Part shown: in pieces, positions 45,453 through 56,692 of the stretch
How positions within the stretch are numbered: the stretch's first letter is position 1
Layout of the letters: every line of letters starts with the position of its first letter
Origin: Liopterus haemorrhoidalis
Taxonomy: Eukaryota; Arthropoda; Insecta; Coleoptera; Dytiscidae
Reading direction: 5' to 3'
Length of the DNA stretch: 64,000 bases
NCBI GenBank assembly: GCA_963971575.1
Contig: OZ020616.1
Span: 20,751,713-20,815,712, forward strand
Translations under genes and position numbers: made by a program
The notes under the pieces: generated by a model
Seen by the model: the letters and a program-made list of their open reading frames with translations, nothing else
What the model was told of the DNA's origin: nothing
The model's database searches: none

Positions 45453-46179
45453 ACCGGCATATTTAAATTAATTCCTACTTTGGCTAATCATAATCTTCTT
45501 TTATTCTGACTGCGATATTTCATTTATAACTTTCAATAATACATAAACATTCACTGGCTTCCACTAAATCAATTAAAGTCATTATTTGTTCACGGGTCCA
45601 AGTGATCTTTCAGAAAGTTACGATTTTGTCGACTATGGACTATGACTTGTGCACTGTTACTATTATACTTGTGCACTATTATATGACCAATTGTTACTAA
45701 CAATTGGTCATATGGTAACGCGAGCGACCGTTCAAAGTTCTAAATTTAATGCATTATGCTTTGTCGATTGTAGTTAGTGCGTTGTTTTAATGAGACAGAC
45801 ATATATTAGCTATCTCACTTTACATAACCTAAAAAATACTGTCACACATATTTCAACAAATTTCCGAAATCGTGAAACGAATAAGAATTGCTGTAGTTGC
45901 GGTTATAATGTTGTTATTAAAATTCAATAAGAAATCACGAACTCGCAAAAAAGCTAGTTTCCATCCTAGTTGGTTTGAAAAAACATACATGTGACAACAG
46001 TCGTTACGTATTAATTTTCAGAGCTGTAAACGCTTTCGTTAAATGTTAAAACTATCTACTAATTTTATACTCAATGCATAGTTTATAGTTAGAGCCCTGC
46101 GCGGATACGTTTTTCTGTATTCACATCGGATCCGCATCTGCATAGACAGGATCCGCATCCGCAGCCTTTGTAAATATAA

Positions 46180-47019
46180 TGCCTCATTTTCATGGTAGTG
46201 TCAAAGGCGTGACAGGGGTGAGAGGCGTGGTGTTATATTTACAAGTTCGAATTTCATGGTGGGGTTGGAGGCGTGATAAGGGCGCGTTTTCGGTTTTGAC
46301 ATTTGTATATAACCCAAATTTAACCTAAAAGTTTATACAAGTGTTTGGAGTAAACGGTTATTCAATTTCATTAAATATGTCGTCAAATCGAAGGAGACGT
46401 CTAGCTCTTTTTTATGCGTATTTAGACTTATTGCGATATGAAGAAAAGCGATGGTGGGAACGCCCCATATATAAAAACAGACGGCAACAGGCTGATTATT
46501 TTAACTTGTTGCAAGAAATGAGACACAAAGTACACAGACAGTTACTTCAATTACAAGAAAAGAATTTAATACACAATCTTTTTTACTGAAATAAATTTGA
46601 CATCACAGTTTAGAATGAAGATTCTGTTGGCCCCTACTTGGGGGTCTATTATTAGTATACCCACTGCATGACATTTCTGCAGACCAGATATTTGAAACTG
46701 AATCCATAATAATAAACTTTATGACTGCCGACAACATTGTAAAAGTCGCTATTTCGCTACATCAATTTACGTTTTATTAATTATTTTTTAGGAAATTAAT
46801 ATAAGTTTCTCGCTAAAGATCTCACCATTCCGAAAAAATATATCTGTTTCTATGGTTTCGACGGTGTGGCCGGCGCTAGAGTTGAAATTTCTGAACTTGC
46901 GACACCGCGCTTGTAACACCGCGCCTACGATACCATGGTACGGGTTTTTTCAAAATAAAGCGATCCTATTGGTTGAATTTTTTGTTCCACACTTCCAACA
47001 CCCGCATGAAAATGAGGCA
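46180..47019 (+). mobile_element. Harbinger-like element (840 bp) inside the hAT
   Basis: TGCCTCATTTTCATG and CATGAAAATGAGGCA ends; 3-bp flanks TAA (left) and TCA (right). It carries the N-terminal exon of a Harbinger-type nuclease (46377-46589). Confidence 0.7.
46377..46589 (+). pseudogene. PIF/Harbinger transposase N-terminal fragment
   Basis: 70 residues: MSSNRRRRLALFYAYLDLLR, then RWWERPIYKNRRQQADYFNL and LQEMRHKV. W-x-(R/H)P followed by R...(Y/F)..L..E(L/M)R is the N-terminal signature of Harbinger nucleases. The catalytic DDE domain is absent. The start at 46377 is preferred over the earlier in-frame start because similarity begins there. Confidence 0.6.
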
Positions 47020-48878
47020 TCAAATCCGCATCCGATCCGCATCCGCAGAAATATCCGCATAATCCGCACAGGATTTGCTGTCTGTTTGGAAATATCTAAC
47101 ATGTTTCGCCTTATTTGGAATATCGCTGTTTTAAAACACTACTAAATTTGTTTAAAATTTATCACATTAATATTACTTGGTCCAGAAATATGTTTTCTAT
47201 CTAACGTCGTACTGAGATTATATGAATTAAAAAATAAAGATGGAAATTACAATTATTCGACTCTTAAACCAAGTTTATATAAAATGTAAAACTTTAAACA
47301 GCAATATGTCAGAAACTTAGTTCTCTTATTTTAGAGCAGATATATTTAGAAATAATTTAATTAACAGATTAATTTATTACATTTATAACCAATAAATAAC
47401 AAGGAAAGTCCTATAAGATTATAAATAAATAATAGGGTCCCAACACCTAGGTAGGCGTATATGGGGCACAGAAGGTAAGTTTCCGTTTCTAAATCGCCGG
47501 CCATAGATATGAAAGCCACGTGGTCAGTGTGACGCTTCGACCGGTCCTATTATCCCTGTATAAACAGATACTCATTTTTAAGTATGAGTATTTGAGGCTG
47601 AGTCGACCCCAGAGCTGACTGCTAAATTCTTAAATTCATCCTATTATTAAAAGATGAAAGTTATATGACGATTTCAGGAATTTGAAGATATTATTATTTT
47701 TTTAATTTGATATGAGCTTCTGTTTTTAAATGTGGCAAATTATATGGTTAATTATTACTGATATTTCCAAAAATGCAAAATAAGGCGATACATAATTATT
47801 TTTAAATTAATAAACTGGCAATAAAATCCAAAGAAATTGTTATATCTACGACTGTTATATAAACTCTACTATATTTAACTATTTAAGTAAGCGTAAAGTA
47901 GGTATTTATGGGAAGAGTAAAAAAAATGAAAAGTGCCGTAATTTATTATTATTTCACTCTTGCCATTAGCACAATACAAATGCCAGCGATACATTTTTGG
48001 GGTTTTAAACGCGTCTTCTGTAGGAAGAGGCGGCCACCTGAATATTTTATGTTCACGCGGATATTGCGGATAAGCGGATATGATATATAATCCGCATCCG
48101 CACGATTTAACTGATAATTTATCCGCATCCGCAGAAAATTGGCGGATATCCGCGGATTTGCAGGGCTCTATTTATAGTCGACTTATTTAAGAGCTGCGAA
48201 TGCAGCTTTAGACTAGATCATCCGACATATCTATACGTAAGTATTATATTATATTTTCTATACGTAACTTTACTACGTCGCTAACAAATGCTTTATTGTT
48301 CTGCATATAAATAATCGTAATAAGTTAAATGATAAATTAAGTGTATTTTTTATATACATAAATGCATATTTACAAAGAACACACAAAATGAAACATATAT
48401 CCTAGCATGCGCTGTTCATATTTGCCAACGATATGCATATTTTAAATGTTATACCGGAACTAACTTGTACTACCCAATGTTACTCTGCATTTTCAGTACT
48501 TTATTCTACTATAAAGAGAGTTTTATTCTTCCCACATTTTTCTTTCCTATTATTACTTCCTTCTTCTTAACTGTATTTCAGTTTTATGTTTATTTTGTGT
48601 TTTAAATGAATGTTGATTTAAATCAGTAGTTCTTGACTTTTTTATAAGTCAGCACCTCCTTGAATATAAAAATAAACTCTCGCTCCCATTGAAAAATGTA
48701 TTTTTATTTTTATTTATGATGACATGTATTGCAAGATAATTTATTTATTGCATAAACAAATGAATACATTTACAATATATACTATGGTATTACATATAAA
48801 ACAATATCTACATTTTTAATGGCTACGTTGTTGTTGTTTGTTCAGAATTATCCTTTTAAAACGAGGCTCTTTTTTTTA

Positions 48879-49034
<156 letters not shown>

Positions 49035-49066
49035 TTAGACATATTATTATCGCCCGAATAATATCA

Positions 49067-49159
49067 CCAACGGAGGAGAATCGAACGACCGACCGCACAG
49101 TCCAGACTGTTTTCACCTGTCCAAACTGCACGACTTAATGCGTTAGGCAACTCCGTTGG
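49067..49159 (-). repeat. tRNA-like sequence (pseudo-tRNA or SINE head)
   Basis: On the minus strand, a 9-bp stem CCAACGGAG / CTCCGTTGG closes a 93-base unit that contains a B-box-like TCGTTCGATTCTCC near its 3' side. The T-stem does not pair well and the A box is poor, so it is not a credible functional tRNA gene. Confidence 0.35.
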
Positions 49160-49196
49160 CTGATTTTAGCTTTAGACGTTGAATTATATTGTATAG

Positions 49197-50450
49197 CAGG
49201 GGGTATCAAACCGGCGGCCCAAGTCTTGCATTTTTGCGACCCGAAACGATTTCTTATACTATAATAAATTTTTATACTATATGTCCTCTATAGTCAGAGC
49301 CGGCGCTAGCTCTTTTGGCACCCGGGGCAAACCCGCCAAACTGCGCCATTTTGTTAAAATATGCAGTGGCGCACCAAAGATGAGAGTTAAGGTGCTCGCA
49401 ATTTTATTTCAAACATATTCCTTTAATTTAGATTGTTGCAATTTAAATATTTTAACATTTTAACCGAATACTAGTTATGGCTAAGTAAATATGCTAATAC
49501 AGTGGTATCTCGACTTACAAACCTCTCGATATACGAACTTTTCGATGTACAAACTAATTTCAAATCTTTTTTTACCTCTAGATACGAACCATGATGTTTT
49601 TCTTTTCAAATGAATTAAAGCCTGTTTTACATTATACTATTTTTTAACTTATTTCCCAAGTTCTAGAAACAGGCTACTACACAGGCAACAAATCGAAAAC
49701 TCCTGAACCACAAAACCAGACACAAGAAAATTGCTTTTTTTTTTAAATTTAATGGTAGATGATTTTCATACTAATCATGTAAAACAGAATTTTTATAACT
49801 AAAAATTAATATGTAATAGTATACAAAATGCATATTTATAGTGAAAAAATGTTCCTTCTCACTCCTCCATTTCTTTGAATTTTGTAAAAGGAAGTTAATC
49901 AAATGTATTTCTATAAAAGCTGGTAAAAAGAGTAGTAACGTTACCAACCAGTAAACAAGGTACTGAACGATCATTTTCTACGTTAAATTATTTAAAAAAT
50001 CTCCGAAACACAGTCTTCAAACAAGTCATAAAATTGAAAAATGGACTTTCTTTGTTATTTATATGCAATCCAAAAGAAAACTGAAATATAATCAATAAAT
50101 GTGTACATTTTTAAATTTAATTTTGTATTTAATATGTACGAGATTGATATAGAAATGAAAATTTATAATTTTGATCTAAATAAAATAATAGTCGGTAGAT
50201 CGGTGATTCCCCGTGATTCCAAATAATATACACGTAAACAGAGCTTTCACATAGCATTTCTCTATAGGCGCAACTGCTGCGTAACTGTTATTATTTAAAT
50301 GTTATTTCTTTACTTTCTTCAAATATATATTCAGAAAAATTGTGGAAATTGAAAAACAGAATGAGTAATAACATAAATACATATAGTGCAGTCTGCGTGA
50401 ATTTTACTTCTTAAAAATGGCCCGGGGCTGAAATGACTTTGACACCCCTG
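49197..50450 (+). mobile_element. hAT element, internally deleted (1254 bp)
   Basis: The ends are CAGGGGGTATCAAA and TTTGACACCCCTG, and the 8-bp target duplication TTGTATAG is perfect (49189-49196, 50451-50458). Inside are the transposase dimerisation remnant (49935-50005), a hAT-MITE-like half (49295-49370) and a lone Tigger-type end (49501). Confidence 0.85.
49935..50005 (+). pseudogene. hAT transposase dimerisation-domain remnant
   Basis: About 24 codons read LPTSKQGTERSFSTLNYLKN then LRNTV. This is the P(T/V)(T/S)...ERSFS.L..(I/L)K..LR core of the C-terminal hAT dimerisation domain. It lies within the hAT element and in the orientation expected for its transposase. Confidence 0.7.
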
Positions 50451-50888
50451 TTGTATAGGGTAGGTGATGAGGATGATAGAGGACATAATGATAAAGATCT
50501 AATAAGGAAGACTAAACACCTTTGGGCCAATGAGATAACCTCGCAAAAGAGATTAGCTAACAGAAGATCTAGCAAGTATTGGTGTACATGACACCTGGAA
50601 AGACTTAACACTTAATAGATCAAGATATATGTGAATGAAGCCAAAACCAGAATGATAGTATCGAGAAATAGAAAGAGAAAGAAAGAAAAAAAGAGACAGA
50701 AAGAGAGATAAATACTGAAAATTGTAAAAGAAAGTCTGAGTCTTAAATTACAAACTGATAAAAATATATTTACTTGTAAAAAGTATTACATATCTCCGAT
50801 AAGATAATTTTGTTTGTTGTTTTTAAGTAAACAAAATACTAAATTGTAAAACTATACTGGGTGTTTCCCCCCTAATTTTACCACTTAC

Positions 50889-51117
50889 CAACTATAAGCC
50901 TTTCATCATCGGGAACATCTTTAAACAATCTCTTAAACTCTTCTGATCTGGATTTGTACGTTGGGTACAAAGCATTATACCATGGAGATTTTTTCTTTGG
51001 TCTTGTGATTGTTTTTTTTTCGATTTCCTTTTTATCCTTAACGGTACTATTAGTACTTTCTTGAGATGCCGAACGATTTAATTCCAATTGTTCATTAGAT
51101 CTGCCATTGCTACTCTC
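50889..51117 (-). CDS. GRAMD1/Aster homologue, exon A (N-terminal tail and start of GRAM)
   Basis: The exon follows an ATTTTTAG acceptor and ends DERLIV-G|GTAAGT, phase 1. Residues: a polar, Ser-rich tail (ESSNGRSNEQLELNRSASQ), a Lys/Arg-rich stretch, then SPWYNALYPTYKSRSEEFKR and LFKDVPDDERLIV. The last part corresponds to the SPTYK.R.EDFRKLF..LPD.ERLIV entry of the GRAM domain in vertebrate GRAMD1A-C. The frame is fixed by the exact splice to exon B (31837-32147). The initiator Met is upstream of this exon and was not found in the window. Confidence 0.92.
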
Positions 51118-51929
51118 CTAAAAATATTAAAATAATTTAAAACATCACAAAATTATCGTTTTTTTTTTTTTTTTTTTTTGTCAATTATACGCTGTACACA
51201 AGAATACCATTTTAGTGGAAAGACTAATTTATGTGGGAAACAACAAATACTTTTCAGTGACTTACCGTATGACGGTAACGAAAATGACCATTTAAAGTGA
51301 CCGATAATTGTAAGCAGCAAAAGAGAACTAGCGTTTTTAGTTAGTTTATATGCCGCTGACGGAGCTAGTATCAGGATGAAATGTAATACATGTTTTAATT
51401 CGTCATTTAAGTAATTCCTAAACATATCCAGTAGTCTCATAACTTCTGTTACATAACTTTTTGTTGTTATAAAATCATGCACAATACAGCATATGGGATT
51501 GCTGCACTCGCCTATGGCTCGTGCGGTCAAACTTCCCATTCGTGAAAAAAAGACGCTTTATGCGCATGTTACATACAATATTTTTTCTACGACTGTTTCT
51601 AATTGAAAATATAAAAAATGGAATGCAATATACCTATAACTTTTATTTTGTAACAAGTTTAAAAAATAACAAATTATGAACTTTCTTTCATAATTCGCGA
51701 CCCAAACACGTTTTTTCTTAATATTTTCTATTCAAACAATATTTCGGCAAAAAAACACTGTATTTAAGTCACTATATTTAAAAATACGTCTTAATTCACA
51801 TAAACTGCAGCACAACACACTACAAATATTATACAAATATAAGCTTCTGTTTAATTTACCAAGCCGCCACAAGATGTCTCACTGTTATTTGGAGTCGCGA
51901 ATAGTAATATTAAATCTCGTTCATCTTAA

Positions 51930-52240
51930 CTTCATCACAGGGTATCTTAAATTACGGCATCAATTCTACGCGAGAAAACAGCTGAACACATTGACGTACA
52001 TTAGGGTTTTAAACAATTATTGTGGAAAACCAAACACACAAAATCATGTATTTCAAATACATTTTTACTCATTTTAGTACACGGTATACCTTGAAACGTA
52101 CGATAAATAAATAATAATAACGAAAACAAACAAACAACATCGAACAATACACATAGTCAAACACAAATCAAAGTTAGTGACGCCACTGAAATGTGTTAAG
52201 TTAACTGTTGAAAACGTAATAGACGAAATTTGGTTTCTGC
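51930..52240 (-). repeat. Interspersed repeat, partner of 9590-9900
   Basis: An inverted copy relative to the one at 9590. The shared phrases include CATTTTAGTACACGGTATAC on plus here. Class unknown. Confidence 0.55.
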
Positions 52241-52512
52241 GCAAGGGATCTGGCAATATCCGCCTGTGATGAAGTTAACTTGAACGTACTCTAAAAGTAC
52301 AGTTATTGGGATTATTTGTAGTAAATTTAGATCCAAACAAATTATTTTATGTCTTCTCTAGAAAATATTTGATTTTTTTGCTTTATATCCAACTGATTGT
52401 CGTTTAAGATAAGCTATAAACTTAGAATAGTTACTAATATCTACATTATTATTAATAATTAATGTGGTTTGCAATTTCGACTACGTGGACCGTAATGTGG
52501 ATTTAAAATTAC

Positions 52513-52721
52513 CTGATTTTTCGTCGAAATAAGCTAATAATTACTCGTTCTATAAAGAAATTTATTTTCTTTTGATTACGCCATTCCATGAACAAGGTAT
52601 AATCTTTTAAATAAACATCTTTAGATTTTTGAGGTAATAAGCTTTGCTCTGCCTCATTTGCCGTTGCGATTATACCTTCTGAAGTATATATTTCAATATC
52701 TGAATCTTCTTGTAATTCCAT
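52513..52721 (-). CDS. Crypton-like tyrosine recombinase, first coding exon
   Basis: From ATG 52721: MELQEDSDIEIYTSEG, an acidic leader, then EQSLLPQKSKDVYLKDYTLF, MEWRNQKKINFFIERVIIS and a donor CAG|GTAATT at 52513 (209 nt, phase 2). The motif LLP.KS...Y...Y..F..W.......... E.V(L/I)..(Y/L)F is the N-terminal SAM-like (core-binding) part of insect Crypton-type tyrosine recombinases, usually spliced to an exon with the catalytic R-H-R-Y domain. The next exon would lie left of 52512 but was not recognised, so the copy may be truncated. Cryptons move as DNA circles by tyrosine recombination. The assignment rests on this short region. Confidence 0.5.
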
Positions 52722-53389
52722 ATTTATAAATTTCACAATATTTAATATCACAAATTGCAAATTGATTTGAATTTTTTCAAAGCACCCTCTGATTCTTCTT
52801 CGGTCTGTACCGATATGAATCCGTGGAAATGCTTTTGTAACCCCTTTTATTTTGCATGGTTCTTATGACTGGAGTGAAAAAATGAAACGTTATGGCATTT
52901 TTTTCACGCTTTTTTATTTTTTTTAACTCCCACCATAAACAGGCATTTTATGCACTAAAACAAGTGAAATATAGTACCGTTTTTTTAACAAGAGTAGAAA
53001 AAAGATTATATGTTAAGTGGTTTTGATTTTTAACATTCTTTTCGACTAATCTAACTTAAATCGATTTGTAGGCCAGAAAGACTAACAATTCAAGGAATTA
53101 AATTGTGTAACAGTTTACAGTGCGGCGACGTTCCATTTTATCGGTCGCTTTTTATTTTGTACTAGCTGAGATACCCGTGATTCGCTACGGTATTTAACTA
53201 CTTTTAATCCATTAAAACTCCAATCACAAATAATTATTCATAGAATATTCATAAGCATTCACGAATTTAGCCACACAGCTACTCAAGCTTATTAAGAAAT
53301 AAGTTCTATCGATTTTGTATTGACATTTTTTAAAATGATAATAAAAAAATAATGGGATGTCTTTTTTTAACACCCATATCCCGTATTTG

Positions 53390-53700
53390 ATTTTCTAAAA
53401 TCTGGCATCTCTATATTTGGTTGTCTTAATATATGTCCAATCTAGTTCCATTTTCTATGACGTATTTGGATCTGGATTGGTTCTTGTCTGGTAAGAACCC
53501 AAAGATCTTGATTTGCTATTTTTCCGGCCAAACTATTAAGGATATTTCTTAGGTTCTTGTTAACGAAGAGCAGAAGCATGTTTGCTAGAGTAGTTGATAT
53601 GTTCCAGGTTTCACAGCTATAAAGTAGGTTGCTTTTGAGATTAGTGTTGAATATACAGATTTTAGTTTGAACTGATATGCTTGTAGCTATCTAAAGAGCG
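53390..53700 (-). pseudogene. Non-LTR retrotransposon C-terminus
   Basis: On the minus strand: NLLYSCETWNISTTLANMLL, LFVNKNLRNILNSLAGKI, NQDLWVLTRQEPIQIQIRHR, then KWN, a stop and IGHILRQP. The phrase LLYG(S)CETW...(L/I)...(V/I)NK.LR.IL......I.(N)..LW..T.Q.PI...I(R).RK(W)..IGH.LR is the post-RT C-terminus of RTE/Jockey-like elements common in arthropods. One in-frame stop. Confidence 0.75.
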
Positions 53701-54256
53701 ATAAGTGAGCCAAACGCTCGTCTCGCTTTTGCTATCCAATTTGTAATGTCATTTTACGTACGGCTGAACCGAAATCATTGTTTACATCTTAGTTACAATG
53801 ACCAAAAATACAACTTTACACCCGCAGGGCTGTAAAAATGACCCGCTCATAATAACTAGCGAAGAAAGTATTGTTCAAATATACGATTCGCAACCTTTAT
53901 TGCAAATAATACATTTATTTGTTAAAATTAAAAATAAAATTGGAAACCATAAAATAGAATACGATTTTTTTCGTCATTATCCATTACAAAATTAATTAGA
54001 GTAATTGAAAATTTTATAGGTTGTTTGTCAAATTTACTGTTTACATAACAAACAACCACATAACAATTCCATAGCAACAAACAACTATGCTATAAATCAG
54101 GGGTTCTTAAACTTATGTAGTCCGAGGATCCCAACTTGAACAACATTTTTTTTGCGGACCCCATCCCAAACCTAGGCATTTTACGTCGTTCTTGAGACTT
54201 AATTTCTGGCTCAATAATTAGACCGGGAGATCATGACAGTTTTTGGCCTCCGATAG

Positions 54257-54422
54257 TGTTAGATATTTGTGGAATGGAAAGGTGGTTAATTGTAAATAAA
54301 AACAGAAAGACAAGTGTCAGATAACATGACATATAATTTATTATTGCAACTGACGGAACAAAAGTACATATATGGTTGCCATGAATACGCGGTTCGGCAT
54401 ATTTGTACATATAGTACTAACA
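54257..54422 (-). repeat. Copia LTR 1 (outer 3' LTR)
   Basis: 166 bp, TGTTAGATATTTG...TAGTACTAACA on plus. On the coding strand it contains ACTATATGTA near its start and AATAAATTATA near its middle, possible TATA-like and polyadenylation signals. Preceded by GATAG. Confidence 0.93.
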
Positions 54423-54434
54423 CTCCCCCTTGAC
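54423..54434 (-). other. Polypurine tract next to LTR 1
   Basis: The coding strand reads CAAGGGGGAG directly before the LTR TG, the position of the plus-strand primer. The same tract borders LTR 2 at 56306-56317. Confidence 0.8.
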
Positions 54435-54452
54435 GAACTCCGCCGTTGAACT

Positions 54453-54809
54453 CTAGTCGCATCTTGTTGTTCTTAGTCCAATGGCGATACAATGTTTTCT
54501 TGTCTTCGGACCATTTAGAGTTTTAGTCAAAATATCTGCGTGGTTTTCAGCAGTTGGCACATACATGAAACTCAATTGCCCTGAGTCTACCTTCTCGCGT
54601 AGAAAGAAATGCCTCAAGTCGATGTGCTTGTTTCTCTCAGACGTAATATGTTTTTGCGCCAAAACCATAGCTCCTTGATTATCAACTTGTAATATTTGCG
54701 GAGTTGGTGACAGATTTTCAGCACCTAGCTCTGCCAAAAGGCTCCGTAGCCACAGCACCTCCTTAGCTGCATGACACATCGCCAAGTACTCCGCCTCTAC
54801 TGTCGACAT
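54453..54809 (-). CDS. Copia RNase H C-terminal segment, copy 1
   Basis: 118 residues from an ATG created at the frame change: MSTVEAEYLAMCHAAKEVLW (the catalytic Glu block of copia RNase H), NQGAMVLAQ (Asp-Asn block), then HIDLRHFFLRE and the ADILTK(T)L tail. It belongs in frame with the preceding pol but is separated from it by a one-base frame change. Same sequence as 56336-56692. Confidence 0.85.
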   Translation of the reverse strand: MSTVEAEYLAMCHAAKEVLWLRSLLAELGAENLSPTPQILQVDNQGAMVLAQKHITSERNKHIDLRHFFLREKVDSGQLSFMYVPTAENHADILTKTLNGPKTRKHCIAIGLRTTRCD

Positions 54810-56293
54810 TATGTGGTCCTCTGCTTCTTGCTACTCCAAGATATTGCTGTCCCGGCGAGCATCACCACGTAACCACTAAATGACCGCCTGTCTATTCTGT
54901 CGCTTGCCCAGTCGGCATCTCCAAAGACCTGTATGCCTCGCCCACTCCTCTTGAATGTGAGGCCCCAGTCGGTGGTTTGTCTGACATATCGCAAGATATG
55001 TTTAACTCCAGCCCAATGCTCCTTCGATGGACGGTTGTTAAATTGACTCATGTAAGCCGTTGCATGGGCTAAATCAGGTCTTGTTCCTCCAGCCAAATAG
55101 AGTAGTCCACCAATTGCTTGCCGGTATTTGTAGGCAGTTTCCTCATCAACCGCTGTCTCTTCTGTGGAATGTACATACTTCATACCTGGGTCTAATGGTG
55201 TCGATGCTCCTCTAGCCTGATTCATTTCCATAGTCTTCAGTAGCTCCTCCGCATAAGCTGTCTGGTCTAATGTGAGCGTGTCGTCATTCCGTCTCACAAC
55301 TTTCATGGAAATAATATGATTTACCTTTCCCAGATCTCTGACGCCAAATGTCTGACTTATGTTTGCCTTGAATTGTTTGATACTCAGTTCGTCCTTGGCT
55401 ATCATCAACAGGTCGTCAACGTATACACCAACTATGAAATCCTTTTTCAGGCTGACATAGATACATGGATCTGCCTTTGATCTTACCAACCCTGATGACT
55501 TTAGGAACTCGTCTAAACGTGTGTTCCATTCTCGTCCTGATTGATGCAAGCCGTACAAACTCTTTTGCAATAGGCAGACATCGTCTTCTCGTCCTTTAAC
55601 CAGGAATGGTTGGGGTTGTTCCATATATATAGTCTCTTTTAGGTTTCCATTCAAGTATGCTGCTGTGATGTCTAGCTGGTGGGCTTCCCAATTACGTTCT
55701 ACAGCCAATGCAAGCAGCATTCGGATTGATTTTGTTTTTACCACGGGTGAATAAGTCTCCTTGTAATCAATCCCTTCTATTTGTGTGTAGCCGCGTGCTA
55801 CTAGTCGTGCCTTATACCTTTCTAAGTTCCCGTCTCCGTCGAGTTTCTTCTTGAAGACCCATTTGTTCTTAACTACGTTTCTTCCTTTGGGTCTTGGAAT
55901 CAAAATCCATGTCCCATTTCTTTTCAAATTGCCCAATTCTTCTTCCATCGCCTTTCTCCAGCTTTCGCCATCAGGTGCTGCCAATGCTTCTTCTACTGTC
56001 TCTGGATCAACGTCTTCATGATGTTTAGTTAATTTGCAGCCAGAACATTTTTTCTCCAATGGCTCTTTGTTTTTCAATCGCTTTGATCGCCTCAATGTTG
56101 GTTCTGTTTCGTGCGATTGTGGTTTTTGGCCTCCGATAGTGTTAGATATTTGTGGAATGGAAAGGTGGTTAATTGTAAATAAAAACAGAAAGACAAGTGT
56201 CAGATAACATGACATATAATTTATTATTGCAACTGACGGAACAAAAGTACATATATGGTTGCCATGAATACGCGGTTCGGCATATTTGTACAT
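54809..56293 (-). CDS. Chimeric ORF: LTR-derived leader fused to copia RT
   Basis: 494 residues. The first ~57 (MYKYAEPRIHGNHICTFVPS...) are translated from LTR 2 and the short flank behind it, ending NTIGGQK. From PQSHETEPTLRRSKRLKN on, the sequence is copia pol residues 807-1243, including QLDITAAYLNG and YVDDLLMI. The open reading is an accident of the 1883-bp tandem duplication. It contains RT but no gag, protease or integrase. Whether it is expressed is unknown; its leader includes a hydrophobic run (YLTLVFLFLFTI). Confidence 0.8.
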   Translation of the reverse strand: MYKYAEPRIHGNHICTFVPSVAIINYMSCYLTLVFLFLFTINHLSIPQISNTIGGQKPQSHETEPTLRRSKRLKNKEPLEKKCSGCKLTKHHEDVDPETVEEALAAPDGESWRKAMEEELGNLKRNGTWILIPRPKGRNVVKNKWVFKKKLDGDGNLERYKARLVARGYTQIEGIDYKETYSPVVKTKSIRMLLALAVERNWEAHQLDITAAYLNGNLKETIYMEQPQPFLVKGREDDVCLLQKSLYGLHQSGREWNTRLDEFLKSSGLVRSKADPCIYVSLKKDFIVGVYVDDLLMIAKDELSIKQFKANISQTFGVRDLGKVNHIISMKVVRRNDDTLTLDQTAYAEELLKTMEMNQARGASTPLDPGMKYVHSTEETAVDEETAYKYRQAIGGLLYLAGGTRPDLAHATAYMSQFNNRPSKEHWAGVKHILRYVRQTTDWGLTFKRSGRGIQVFGDADWASDRIDRRSFSGYVVMLAGTAISWSSKKQRTT

Positions 56294-56305
56294 ATAGTAC
56301 TAACA
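56140..56305 (-). repeat. Copia LTR 2 (internal)
   Basis: It matches LTR 1, including the flank GATAG immediately before it (56135-56139). It lies between two pol copies because of the tandem duplication, not as a result of a second insertion. Confidence 0.92.
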
Positions 56306-56335
56306 CTCCCCCTTGACGAACTCCGCCGTTGAACT

Positions 56336-56692
56336 CTAGTCGCATCTTGTTGTTCTTAGTCCAATGGCGATACAATGTTTTCTTGTCTTCGGACCATTTA
56401 GAGTTTTAGTCAAAATATCTGCGTGGTTTTCAGCAGTTGGCACATACATGAAACTCAATTGCCCTGAGTCTACCTTCTCGCGTAGAAAGAAATGCCTCAA
56501 GTCGATGTGCTTGTTTCTCTCAGACGTAATATGTTTTTGCGCCAAAACCATAGCTCCTTGATTATCAACTTGTAATATTTGCGGAGTTGGTGACAGATTT
56601 TCAGCACCTAGCTCTGCCAAAAGGCTCCGTAGCCACAGCACCTCCTTAGCTGCATGACACATCGCCAAGTACTCCGCCTCTACTGTCGACAT
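56336..56692 (-). CDS. Copia RNase H C-terminal segment, copy 2
   Basis: Reads the same as 54453-54809. It overlaps the stop of gag-pol by one base (TAATG), in a different frame. This is the copy attached to the complete gag-pol. Confidence 0.85.
   Translation of the reverse strand: MSTVEAEYLAMCHAAKEVLWLRSLLAELGAENLSPTPQILQVDNQGAMVLAQKHITSERNKHIDLRHFFLREKVDSGQLSFMYVPTAENHADILTKTLNGPKTRKHCIAIGLRTTRCD

Larger units (their letters stand above)
46090..48170. mobile_element. hAT element (2081 bp) hosting a Harbinger-like insertion
   Basis: The ends are TAGAGCCCTGCGCGGAT and (from the right) TAGAGCCCTGCAAATCC, followed by many ATCCGC repeats in the subterminal zones. A perfect 8-bp target duplication, TTTATAGT, lies at 46082-46089 and 48171-48178. 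No hAT transposase is recognised, so it is non-autonomous. The insertion at 46180-47019 divides it. Confidence 0.85.

Noticed and set aside
46852..47145. Plus-strand frame of 97 codons over the Harbinger/hAT junction
   Set aside because: Runs across the junction of two transposons with no coding similarity.
50460..50720. Possible LINE ORF remnant (IYVNEAKTRMIVSRN) followed by GA-rich sequence
   Set aside because: The single motif resembles INEAKTK.M of RTs but has no supporting neighbours; left unannotated.
51153..51539. Open frame of 128 codons on the minus strand, just upstream of Aster exon A
   Set aside because: No recognisable domain; starts and ends in low-complexity sequence (poly-Lys from a T run); shares a GCGAGTG phrase with the repeat at 44690, so probably repeat-derived.
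53798..53995. Open frame of 65 codons on the plus strand
   Set aside because: No motif, AT-driven composition and no splice or homology support.
54097..54250. CAGGGGTTCTTAAACTTATG as a hAT element left end
   Set aside because: Looks like a hAT terminus but no matching right end or 8-bp duplication could be found.
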